Assembly: GCA_964386705.1 (NCBI GenBank)
Contig: CAYLTY010000261.1
Coordinates: forward strand, 1-11,354
Direction: 5' to 3'
Length of the DNA: 11,354 nucleotides
Source: AM-0621 sp964386705
GTDB lineage: Bacteria; Planctomycetota; Planctomycetia; Planctomycetales; Planctomycetaceae
How positions within the stretch are numbered: the stretch's first letter is position 1; every line of letters begins with the position of its first letter. The position numbers were made by a program, and so were the translations under genes. Of this stretch, positions 1 through 7,248 are shown piece by piece. The notes beneath the pieces are model-generated. The model did not search any database. It saw only the letters and a program-made list of their open reading frames with translations, and was not told the origin of the DNA.

Positions 1-662
1 ACGAGCACGGATTCGCGACGATGTTCCTGTCGGAAGCGTACGGCATGACGCCTCGCACCGATGTGCGCGACAAGCTGGAGAAGGCCGTCCGGCTGATCAT
101 CGCCAGTCAGAATGATGAGGGCGGCTGGCGTTACGATCCGAAGCCGTCGGAAGCGGATATCTCGGCGACGGTCTGTCAGGTGATGGCGCTGCGGTCGGCT
201 CGCAACTGCGGGCTGTTCGTGCCGAAAGAGACCGTCGATCGTTGCATCGACTACGTGAAGGCGTGCCAGAACGACGATGGCGGGTTCAAGTATCAGCGGC
301 GCACGAAGAGCGAGAGCCAGTTCGCCCGGTCGGCCGCGGGATTGGCGGCGCTCTACACGTCCGGAGTGTATGACGGGCCCGAGGTCACTCGGGCGTTGTC
401 CTACCTGCAGCAGCATCAGCCGCGCGGCTTTCTGATCGACCCGCACTATTTCTATGGTCAGTATTATGCGGTGCAGGCCATGTATCAGGCTGGCGGTGAC
501 CACTGGGAACGCTGGTATCCTGCCGTGCGGGACCAGTTGGTTCGCGACCAGATGCCCGACGGCAGTTGGACCGACGCAACGTTCTCGGACGCCTACGCGA
601 CGGCGATGGCGCTGATCGTGCTGCAGTTACCCAACAACCACCTGCCGATCTTTCAGCGATGA
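1..662 (+). CDS. Terpene-cyclase/prenyltransferase-repeat protein (5' partial)
   Basis: The reading frame is open from the left edge (first whole codon at base 3, reading EHGFATMFLSEAYGM), so the ATG at 21 is internal and the true start lies outside the window. The visible part has QW-type repeats of the squalene-hopene cyclase/prenyltransferase alpha-toroid: QNDEGGW at about residue 36 of the visible protein, QNDDGGF at about 89 and QMPDGSW at about 183. The tail YATAMALIVLQLPNNHLPIFQR fits the closing helix of these repeats. No DXDD protonation motif is visible, though it could lie upstream. Planctomycetes carry many such repeat proteins that are not proven cyclases, so an enzymatic role is uncertain. 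The stop (TGA 660-662) overlaps the start of the next gene as ATGA, which suggests translational coupling with the NPCBM protein. Confidence 0.88.
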   Translation, partial: EHGFATMFLSEAYGMTPRTDVRDKLEKAVRLIIASQNDEGGWRYDPKPSEADISATVCQVMALRSARNCGLFVPKETVDRCIDYVKACQNDDGGFKYQRRTKSESQFARSAAGLAALYTSGVYDGPEVTRALSYLQQHQPRGFLIDPHYFYGQYYAVQAMYQAGGDHWERWYPAVRDQLVRDQMPDGSWTDATFSDAYATAMALIVLQLPNNHLPIFQR

Positions 663-1927
663 ACCGCATGTTGATGTGTTCTCCAACTGGTCGTTGGTTG
701 CGAGCAGCTCTGATCGCAGTGCTCTGCCTGTGGGCCAGCGTGAGCCGGGTTCACGCTCAATATGTTGTGCGGCTTGAGAAAGCTGACGGAACAACAACGC
801 AAGGTCGTCTGCTGTCGGGCAACCTGAAGTCGCTGCTGATTGGTGACGATCCCGCGACGGCGAAGACGTACCCGACGACGAGTGTGTTCAGCCTGAGCGC
901 CATCGACGCCGAGAAAGTCACCGCACCGCCGCTGGCCGGTGGTCCGCTGATTCTGCTGGCGACCGGCGAGCAGATCCGGGCGATGCCGACCGTGATTGAC
1001 GACGACCACCTGGTCGCTCAATGGAAACATTTTTCGGCCCTCCGTCCCATTCAGGTGCCGCTGGAAGTCTGCTACGGCGCGACGTTGTCGCAACCGGCTG
1101 ATCCCTTCAAGGTGGGCATCGAGCTGCAGCGGCTGAGGTCGAGGACTCAGGGCTCGGATCAATTGATCCTGCGTAACGGGGATCGCATCGAAGGCGAACT
1201 GAAGGGACTGAGCGATGTGAAATTCCGGATGCAGACGTCGCTGGGTGAAGTGGTTACGGGACTGAGTTCCGTGCAGTCGATCGCGATGGACCCGGAACTG
1301 ATTTCAATCCCGAAGCGGCCAACATCGGGTGCGTTGCTCGTGCTGCAGGATGGATCTGTGCTGCATCTGAACGAACTCGCCATGCAAGGTGAGCGACTAG
1401 TGGCGCGGTCGCTGTCGGGATTATCTGCTGAGTTGCCCGTGGCGATTGTCCGCCACTTGCTGTTCGTAAGCGATGTGCAGGTCAGCTTGAGTGATCTGAA
1501 GCCAGCGCTGGCGGAAGCGAAACCGTTTCTGTCGGTGCGTCGCGATCCGCAGACGAACGTGAATGTGCTGGGCGGCCCGTTGCGAGTTGCGGGAGTTCCC
1601 TACGGAGCCGGGTTTGGAGTGATGGCGGATTCTACGCTGTCGTGGGACCTGCAGCGTGAGTATTCGGCATTTCAAGCGCGCGTGGGCGTCGATGACGCGG
1701 CTTCGAAATCCGGAGCCGTCGAATTTGAAGTTCTGGTCGATGATCAGTCGATGTGGCGGAGCGGAACTCTGCGGGGCACGGAAACAGCCCTGAAGACACC
1801 CCTCATTGACCTCTCTGGAAAGTCAAAATTGACGCTACGCACGCATTCGTCCGATTTGGGAACGGTGAAAGACTTTGCCGACTGGTGTCACCCGCAGTTA
1901 CTGCGACGGACCCGCGACAAGGATTGA
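659..1927 (+). CDS. Secreted protein with four small beta repeats and a C-terminal NPCBM domain
   Basis: The start chosen is ATG 659, which overlaps the upstream stop (ATGA) and puts a signal peptide at the N-terminus: RWLRAALIAVLCLWASVSRVHA with likely cleavage after Ala33, giving a 422-residue precursor. In-frame ATGs at 668 and 674 are possible alternatives; the frame also opens upstream to 566, but that part only shadows the previous gene. Residues about 34-280 hold four loosely similar units of the form LxLxxGxxxxG: VVRLEKADGTTTQG (about 36), LILLATGEQI (97), LILRNGDRIEG (169) and LLVLQDGSVL (226). Each leads to a P/V-rich strand. Residues about 290-415 resemble NPCBM, the novel putative carbohydrate-binding module: GVPYGAGFGVMADSTLSWDL, then VGVDD, then FADWCHPQL near the end. 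No catalytic domain is visible, so it is more likely a binding or scaffold protein of the cell surface. Substrate unknown. Confidence 0.88.
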   Translation: MNRMLMCSPTGRWLRAALIAVLCLWASVSRVHAQYVVRLEKADGTTTQGRLLSGNLKSLLIGDDPATAKTYPTTSVFSLSAIDAEKVTAPPLAGGPLILLATGEQIRAMPTVIDDDHLVAQWKHFSALRPIQVPLEVCYGATLSQPADPFKVGIELQRLRSRTQGSDQLILRNGDRIEGELKGLSDVKFRMQTSLGEVVTGLSSVQSIAMDPELISIPKRPTSGALLVLQDGSVLHLNELAMQGERLVARSLSGLSAELPVAIVRHLLFVSDVQVSLSDLKPALAEAKPFLSVRRDPQTNVNVLGGPLRVAGVPYGAGFGVMADSTLSWDLQREYSAFQARVGVDDAASKSGAVEFEVLVDDQSMWRSGTLRGTETALKTPLIDLSGKSKLTLRTHSSDLGTVKDFADWCHPQLLRRTRDKD

Positions 1928-1953
1928 ACCTGCCTGACCGCTGAGGTTCCCGC

Positions 1954-1979
1954 GTCCGTTTTTGAGTGCTCGAACGGAT
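1954..1979 (+). other. Imperfect hairpin after the NPCBM gene
   Basis: GTCCGTT (1954-1960) can pair with AACGGAT (1973-1979), with one G-U pair, 26 bases after the stop codon. An alternative fold pairs TCCG with CGGA and TTTGA with TCGAA around a 2-base bulge. No T-tract follows, so it is only a weak terminator candidate or a 3'-end stabilising structure. Confidence 0.25.
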
Positions 1980-1997
1980 CGGCTTCCGGGCTGTAAA

Positions 1998-2028
1998 CGG
2001 CGAATTGCCCTTTTTTGCTAATTCGTCG
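1998..2028. repeat. Inverted repeat with a T6 loop upstream of rpoD
   Basis: CGAATT (2001-2006) pairs with AATTCG (2020-2025). The stem extends to about 10 pairs (1998-2007 with 2019-2028), including two G-U pairs. The loop contains six T residues. The T-tract sits in the loop rather than after the stem, so it is not a canonical intrinsic terminator. It may mark the boundary between the NPCBM gene and the rpoD leader. Confidence 0.3.
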
Positions 2029-2040
2029 GGAAATTGTGCG

Positions 2041-2068
2041 TAGACGGTCGGGGGACCTGTGGTAGCAT
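2041..2068 (+). promoter_or_regulatory. Weak sigma70-type promoter candidate for rpoD
   Basis: TAGACG (2041-2046, 4 of 6 matches to TTGACA), a 16-base spacer and TAGCAT (2063-2068, 4 of 6 matches to TATAAT). If used, it would give an rpoD leader of about 540 bases containing the palindromes, hairpin and mini-ORFs described here. Matches this weak occur often by chance, so this is a suggestion only. Confidence 0.18.
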
Positions 2069-2118
2069 CGTGTTCTTCAGAGGCAGCCAGACAGATCACC
2101 ACATTCGTTCCAACCACA

Positions 2119-2158
2119 GGTGAATCACCACCTTAGGACGAGACGCTTCGATCGAAGC
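2119..2158. promoter_or_regulatory. Two palindromes upstream of rpoD (candidate operator sites)
   Basis: GGTGA-A-TCACC lies at 2119-2129. The perfect 14-base palindrome GCTTCGATCGAAGC lies at 2145-2158. The second has no loop and so reads better as a DNA-binding dimer site than as an RNA hairpin. Both lie 450-500 bases before the rpoD start, downstream of the weak promoter candidate. No regulator is identified. Confidence 0.3.
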
Positions 2159-2302
2159 CCGACTGTTGGCTCACGCCGCGCGTTGAGATTTCCTCCATCT
2201 CTCGGAAGAACACGGATCGTTACAGATGAGAGCCTTCCCCGCCTGGGCCGCATTTGCTGCTCAAGCCGCCAACCACCCACAACAGGCCAGACATGTGAGC
2301 GA

Positions 2303-2338
2303 GATTGCGTCGAGAAGTGTCTGATCTTCTCGCGAATC
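2303..2338 (+). promoter_or_regulatory. Extended stem-loop in the rpoD leader
   Basis: The left arm (2303-2317) is GATT, a bulged G, CG, a bulged T, then CGAGAAG. The right arm (2326-2338) is CTTCTCG, CG, AATC. This gives 13 Watson-Crick pairs with two single-base bulges and an 8-base loop (TGTCTGAT). It has no following T-tract, so it is more like a 5'-UTR structural element than a terminator. The surrounding 690 bases (1928-2615) hold no long gene that I believe in. Confidence 0.4.
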
Positions 2339-2441
2339 GCCATTTCACGGGCTGGACCCGACGAGCCATGCGGGTTGGACAGGTCGAGGAAGAAATCCAT
2401 CAAAGACGTTCTACGAAGGCGGTGCTGTTTAGAGTCAGCTC

Positions 2442-2504
2442 ATGAAGAAGTTGTGTGTGTTGGCTGAAAAATGCGGCAAATGTTCGGTTGCTAAAGCCGC
2501 ATGA
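2442..2504 (+). CDS. Candidate 20-residue leader peptide with CxxC motif
   Basis: An ATG at 2442 opens a 20-codon frame ending in TGA (2502-2504). The product begins MKKLCVLAEK and continues CGKC, then SVAKAA. It has three cysteines (positions 5, 11 and 14) and is basic. Its stop overlaps a second ATG (2501, ATGA) that opens a 10-codon frame, MKANNRRNKV, ending at 2533. No good Shine-Dalgarno sequence precedes either. A 7-pair hairpin, ATGCGGC (2471-2477) with GCCGCAT (2496-2502), overlaps its second half. The position, 111 bases before the preferred rpoD start, fits an upstream ORF that could affect rpoD translation. A frame of 20 codons can easily arise by chance, so this is a low-confidence call. 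Confidence 0.27.
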   Translation: MKKLCVLAEKCGKCSVAKAA

Positions 2505-2597
2505 AAGCGAACAATCGACGTAACAAAGTTTGATCCCCGAATGACAGTATCCACTGCCGCGAATCACCGCGCAGGGATGTGCGTAGTACAAAGTTTT

Positions 2598-2608
2598 GAA
2601 GGAAAGGG
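2598..2608 (+). promoter_or_regulatory. Strong ribosome-binding site that decides the rpoD start
   Basis: GAAGGAAAGGG (2598-2608) lies 7 bases before GTG 2616, which is in the rpoD frame. Neither ATG 2541 nor ATG 2577 has a comparable site at proper spacing. Translation from the GTG gives (M)YRFDETLTKMIDASRKRGF, which is where sigma region 1.1 begins. Confidence 0.65.
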
Positions 2609-2615
2609 TGAAGCC

Positions 2616-4325
<1,710 letters not shown>

Positions 4326-4335
4326 GAACGGGGGA

Positions 4336-4399
4336 TGTAGGGCGGACAATCCTGTCCGCCTCTGCTTCAAATGCGGCGGACAAGATTGTCCGCCCTACA
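4336..4399. repeat. Nested palindromic repeat element (REP/MITE-like)
   Basis: Two 25-base arms (4336-4360 and 4375-4399) are inverted copies matching at 24 of 25 positions, around a 14-base loop. Each arm is itself a hairpin: GGCGGACA, a 4-base loop (ATCC or AGAT), then TGTCCGCC. The element could form one long stem or two small ones. It sits 10 bases after the rpoD stop. The form suggests a dispersed intergenic repeat, and I have an impression that GGCGGACA/TGTCCGCC elements recur between genes in planctomycete genomes, but this cannot be checked here. It may also stabilise the rpoD 3' end or help terminate transcription. Confidence 0.75.
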
Positions 4400-4432
4400 A
4401 TGAATGCCTCTAGCGTCAGTCTAATAAAACTC

Positions 4433-4495
4433 AGGAGCTGAATGAACCGGGTGATTGGTCATCCAAAGCCGGGTAAGTTCAGCTCCTTTGCTTTT
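4433..4495 (+). terminator. Branched stem-loop downstream of rpoD, possible terminator
   Basis: AGGAGCTGAA (4433-4442) pairs perfectly with TTCAGCTCCT (4478-4487) over 10 base pairs. The 35-base interior holds a second hairpin, GGGTGA (4449-4454) with TCATCC (4459-4464), around a TTGG loop. The sequence TTGCTTTTGC follows, a modest T-rich tract. The complementary strand also has a T-rich run (GAGTTTTATT) after its stem. The large interior is unusual for a simple intrinsic terminator, so it could instead be a structured RNA. Confidence 0.4.
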
Positions 4496-4517
4496 GCAGA
4501 GCCTCTCAGTTTCACTC

Positions 4518-4568
4518 CCTCTGTGTTGTGCTTGAAGTCTCGCATAGAAAAACTTCGAACCACAGAGG
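4518..4568 (+). promoter_or_regulatory. 5'-UTR hairpin covering the hydrolase ribosome-binding site
   Basis: CCTCTGTG (4518-4525) is a perfect inverted repeat of CACAGAGG (4561-4568). Inside, TTGAAGT (4532-4538) pairs with ACTTC-g-AA (4552-4559) with one bulge. The right arm contains the AGAGG of the Shine-Dalgarno sequence used by ATG 4576, so the folded RNA would hide the ribosome-binding site. Whether the transcript begins far enough upstream to include the left arm is unknown. Confidence 0.4.
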
Positions 4569-4575
4569 AACCACG

Positions 4576-5454
4576 ATGCTGAAAGCGTCCTTAGCCGCGC
4601 TCCTGGGACTGTTGCTGGTCATCCATGCTCCTGCCGAAGCTGCACCGCAAGTGCCGGATTCGGTGATCTGGGAAGCCGGGATTGAATACTCGAATCCGGA
4701 CGACGAGCACCTGCAGCTCAACATCGCTCGACCGAAGACGGGTGATGGGCTGTTCCCGACCGTGCTCTGCATTCATGGTGGCGGGTTCCGAGCTGGCAAG
4801 CGTGAGTCCTATGACAATTTGTGCGTAAAGCTGGCCGAGCGTGGTTATGTCGCAGCGACGATGACTTATCGACTCGCCCCGAAGCACAAGTTCCCGGCCG
4901 CAGTGCACGACACCAAAGCCGCCGTGCGCTGGCTGCGAGCGAACGCCGCGACCTACAAGATCAATCCCAACAAGCTTGGTGTCACTGGCGGCTCAGCTGG
5001 CGGACATCTCGCTCAATTCCTGGGAGTAACCGCCGACGTCCCGCAGTTCGAAGGCAAGGGCGGTAATCCCACTCAGTCAAGCCGCGTGAGTTGCGTCGTC
5101 AATGTCTACGGACCGAGCGACTTCACCAAGTCATACGGCAAGAGCGTGGATGCTCATGAGGTCTTGCCATTGTGGCTGGGTGGAAATCTGGAGACCGCGC
5201 GTGTGATCCATATTCAGAGCAGCCCGTTGTACTGGGTGACTCCGAACGCTGCGCCGACGCTGTGTATTCATGGAACTGAAGACAAATACGTGGCACACGA
5301 GCAAGCCGTATGGTTAATTGACAAGCTGAAGGCGGCGACCGTTGAAGCAGAACTGCTGACGCTGGAAGGTGCTGGTCACGGCTTCAAGGGGGCGGACGCT
5401 GAGAAGTCTGACAAGGCGTTGTTCGAATACTTCGACAAACACTTGAAGAACTGA
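4576..5454 (+). CDS. Secreted alpha/beta-hydrolase, esterase/lipase type (BD-FAE/Aes-like)
   Basis: The product is probably a carboxylic-ester hydrolase acting outside the cytoplasm. ATG 4576 is chosen because AGAGG lies 7 bases upstream and because it begins a clean signal peptide (MLKASLAALLGLLLVIHAPAEA, cleavage near residue 22). A GTG at 4528 would add 16 residues before the signal peptide. The 292-residue precursor has the oxyanion-hole HGGG (residues 67-70), the nucleophile motif GGSAGG with Ser140, a likely acid Asp236 in HGTEDKYV, and the catalytic His268 in GAGHGFKG. The triad is therefore complete. Planctomycete members are often grouped with putative acetyl-xylan or feruloyl esterases, but the substrate cannot be told from the sequence. 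The next gene follows after 34 bases, so co-transcription is possible. A hairpin may mask its ribosome-binding site. Confidence 0.93.
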   Translation: MLKASLAALLGLLLVIHAPAEAAPQVPDSVIWEAGIEYSNPDDEHLQLNIARPKTGDGLFPTVLCIHGGGFRAGKRESYDNLCVKLAERGYVAATMTYRLAPKHKFPAAVHDTKAAVRWLRANAATYKINPNKLGVTGGSAGGHLAQFLGVTADVPQFEGKGGNPTQSSRVSCVVNVYGPSDFTKSYGKSVDAHEVLPLWLGGNLETARVIHIQSSPLYWVTPNAAPTLCIHGTEDKYVAHEQAVWLIDKLKAATVEAELLTLEGAGHGFKGADAEKSDKALFEYFDKHLKN

Positions 5455-5488
5455 GACGCTGCCTGGTGTCGTTGAGCCGGAGTCGGTT

Positions 5489-6748
5489 ATGCCCGATGAA
5501 TCAGAACCACTGCCGCACGTTCTGCAGGTCAAGTGCCCGGAATGCGGTACTGTTTTGACGGCTCCGACCAACCTGGCCGGAAAAACTCTGAGTTGCCCCG
5601 GCTGTCTCGCGGATGTCGTTCTCCCATCCAGCGATGGTGTGGCGCCTCTGGCGCTGGCCATGCAAGAGCAGCCGGAGGCGACACCTGCCCCTGAAGCGAA
5701 CACTGCCCCCGCAGATGCCGAGGATAGCTACCGCATTGCGGGCGGCGGGCGCGAGTCGGAACGGTCTGCGAATCGTTCTCAGGAGCCACCGGAAGAGGTC
5801 ATTGAAACCATCCCGCTGGCGCCGGTGCAGAGCAGGGCGGCAGAGGATCTTCCGCAGGTCGGCGGGACCTATGGACTCGGTCAGGTTCATGACCGTCCCG
5901 TGATGAAGATTCAGGTCTTCGAAGCGTTAGCTCGGGTCAAACAGGAAAAGGTTCAAACGCCACCGTCGAGTGTCTTTTTCAGCAACGTGTTTGATTTCCC
6001 CTGGCGCACGGGCGAAGCATTCTGGCGCTGGCTGTGGATTTCGTTGGGCGTCTCTGCCGGCGCGATTCTGCTGGCAGTTTGCATCTCCGTGGTCCAAAAC
6101 GTCGGGAGCGGTGGCTGGTTGCTCGCCGGGTTCTTCGTGATGGCGATGGTGGGTTTCGAAGTGTGGTCATTCAGCTATGCGTCGACCTGCGCCAACGCGA
6201 TCCTGCAGGAGACGGCGGCGGGTAACACCGTCATCGAAGGCTGGCCCGATGGTGGTGTCCGCGAATGGGTGTTTGAATTCTTGCCGATGCTTTTCCTCTA
6301 CCTGGTGTCCGGTACGGCGGCTCTGGTGGTGGCGATGCCGCTGCAACTCCTGCTGGGGTTCCTCACGCCTCAATTGCTGCTGGCGCAGGTTTTCACGTTC
6401 CCGGTTGTGTGGTTGTGTGCGCTGGATTCAGGCTCGGTCTGGCTGCCGTTTTCGTGGAGTGTCCTGAGGACCATCGGCGCAGTGCCGCGTACGTGGTGGC
6501 AGTTCTGGGGCCTGTCCGGGGCGTTGTTGGTCGCTGCCACGTCGATTTTGGTGGGGGCGACCTATCTGCATTATGGGGTCGCTGCTCTGATCGCCGGACC
6601 GGTGTTTGCGAGCGTGTTCTTCATCTATCCGCGTCTGCTGGGACGCGCGGTATGGCAGGTCTCCAGCATCGTCAATCAGGCCGCGAAAGACCGGGCCCCG
6701 AAACCTCGCAAGAAGGTTGCATCCAAAAAGAAGACGGTCCGAAAGTGA
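5489..6748 (+). CDS. Zinc-ribbon multi-pass membrane protein, function unknown
   Basis: ATG 5489 has GGAG 6 bases upstream (5479-5482). The 419-residue product has three parts. Residues about 14-45 form a zinc-ribbon finger, C16-P-E-C19 and C36-P-G-C39, resembling the short MJ0042-type ribbons common at the N-termini of planctomycete proteins. Residues about 50-175 are a Pro/Glu/Ala-rich, probably disordered linker. Residues about 178-385 contain roughly six hydrophobic segments, for example SLGVSAGAILLAVCISVV, WLLAGFFVMAMVGFEVWSF, FLPMLFLYLVSGTAALVVAM and GVAALIAGPVFASVFFIYP. The tail is strongly basic (KPRKKVASKKKTVRK) and likely cytoplasmic. No transporter or enzyme motif is recognised. 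The layout suggests an inner-membrane protein with a cytoplasmic zinc-binding head, but the role is unknown. It may be co-transcribed with the hydrolase (34-base gap). Confidence 0.88.
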   Translation: MPDESEPLPHVLQVKCPECGTVLTAPTNLAGKTLSCPGCLADVVLPSSDGVAPLALAMQEQPEATPAPEANTAPADAEDSYRIAGGGRESERSANRSQEPPEEVIETIPLAPVQSRAAEDLPQVGGTYGLGQVHDRPVMKIQVFEALARVKQEKVQTPPSSVFFSNVFDFPWRTGEAFWRWLWISLGVSAGAILLAVCISVVQNVGSGGWLLAGFFVMAMVGFEVWSFSYASTCANAILQETAAGNTVIEGWPDGGVREWVFEFLPMLFLYLVSGTAALVVAMPLQLLLGFLTPQLLLAQVFTFPVVWLCALDSGSVWLPFSWSVLRTIGAVPRTWWQFWGLSGALLVAATSILVGATYLHYGVAALIAGPVFASVFFIYPRLLGRAVWQVSSIVNQAAKDRAPKPRKKVASKKKTVRK

Positions 6749-6885
6749 TGTAACTCCAGCAGCGGTGCGGCTCGCGGATCGCGACACATCCCGTGATCAC
6801 GTTGGCTGACAGTCGGCCACGGACCTACGCTTGTTGGATCTGCTTTACAGCGATCGACTCAGTCTCTGCATCTATCGAGGACTTC

Positions 6886-7197
6886 ATGGTCAAGCTGCTC
6901 GTCCTCTATGGACATCCCCAAGATCCGGCGGCGTTTGATAAGTATTATGAAGATGTGCACATCCCGCTGGCGAAGCGGATGAAGGGCTTGAAGAAGTGGA
7001 CCATCGGTAAGGTGATCGGAACGCCTGACAATCAGGCGTCGCCTTACTACTACGTGGCCGAGCTCTACATGGAAAGCCGGGCAGAATTCGAAGCTCTGCT
7101 GGCGTCGCCGGAAGGCCAGGCCGCAGTCGCTGACGTGCCGAACTATGCCACAGGCGGCGTGACGTTTCTTTACACAGACGTGGAAGAAGTCGTTTGA
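6886..7197 (+). CDS. EthD-family small protein (dimeric alpha-beta barrel fold)
   Basis: ATG 6886 is chosen because GAGG (6877-6880) lies 5 bases upstream and the protein fold starts at once (MVKLLVLYGHPQDPAAFDKYY). An upstream GTG at 6793 would add 31 residues unlike the family. The 103-residue product matches the EthD family in length and pattern: a first strand LLVLYG, the helix FDKYYEDVHIPLAKRMKGL with conserved His25, the middle strand YYYVAELYM, the helix AEFEALLASPEGQAAVADVPNYA and a last strand VTFLYTDV. EthD was named from ethyl tert-butyl ether degradation loci. Most bacterial homologues are of unknown role, and a degradation role is not implied. It lies 137 bases after the zinc-ribbon gene and 51 bases before the beta-helix gene. 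Confidence 0.92.
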   Translation: MVKLLVLYGHPQDPAAFDKYYEDVHIPLAKRMKGLKKWTIGKVIGTPDNQASPYYYVAELYMESRAEFEALLASPEGQAAVADVPNYATGGVTFLYTDVEEVV

Positions 7198-7201
7198 TCC
7201 A

Positions 7202-7235
7202 GTAACGTCCAGTGTTGCCACAACACTTCGATTAC
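7202..7235 (+). other. Compact hairpin between EthD and beta-helix genes
   Basis: AGTGTTG (7211-7217) pairs perfectly with CAACACT (7221-7227) around a 3-base loop. Outer pairs GTAA/TTAC and CG/CG extend the structure to 7202-7235. It fills most of the 51-base gap. There is no T-tract, so it may be an RNA processing or stability structure rather than a terminator. Confidence 0.3.
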
Positions 7236-7248
7236 GTCCGGAACGACT

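Noticed and set aside
566..658. N-terminal extension of the NPCBM protein to 566
   Set aside because: These 31 codons overlap the conserved end of the cyclase-repeat gene in another frame and would bury the signal peptide inside the protein. ATG 659 is the better start.
2120..2467. A 115-codon plus-strand frame in the rpoD leader
   Set aside because: Composition is rich in Arg, Ser and Cys with no fold-like pattern, the start is a GTG without a Shine-Dalgarno sequence, and it overlaps palindromes and a hairpin better explained as leader sequence.
6793..6885. Upstream GTG extension of the EthD-family gene
   Set aside because: The extra 31 residues do not resemble the family, while ATG 6886 has a well-placed GAGG and gives the usual length.
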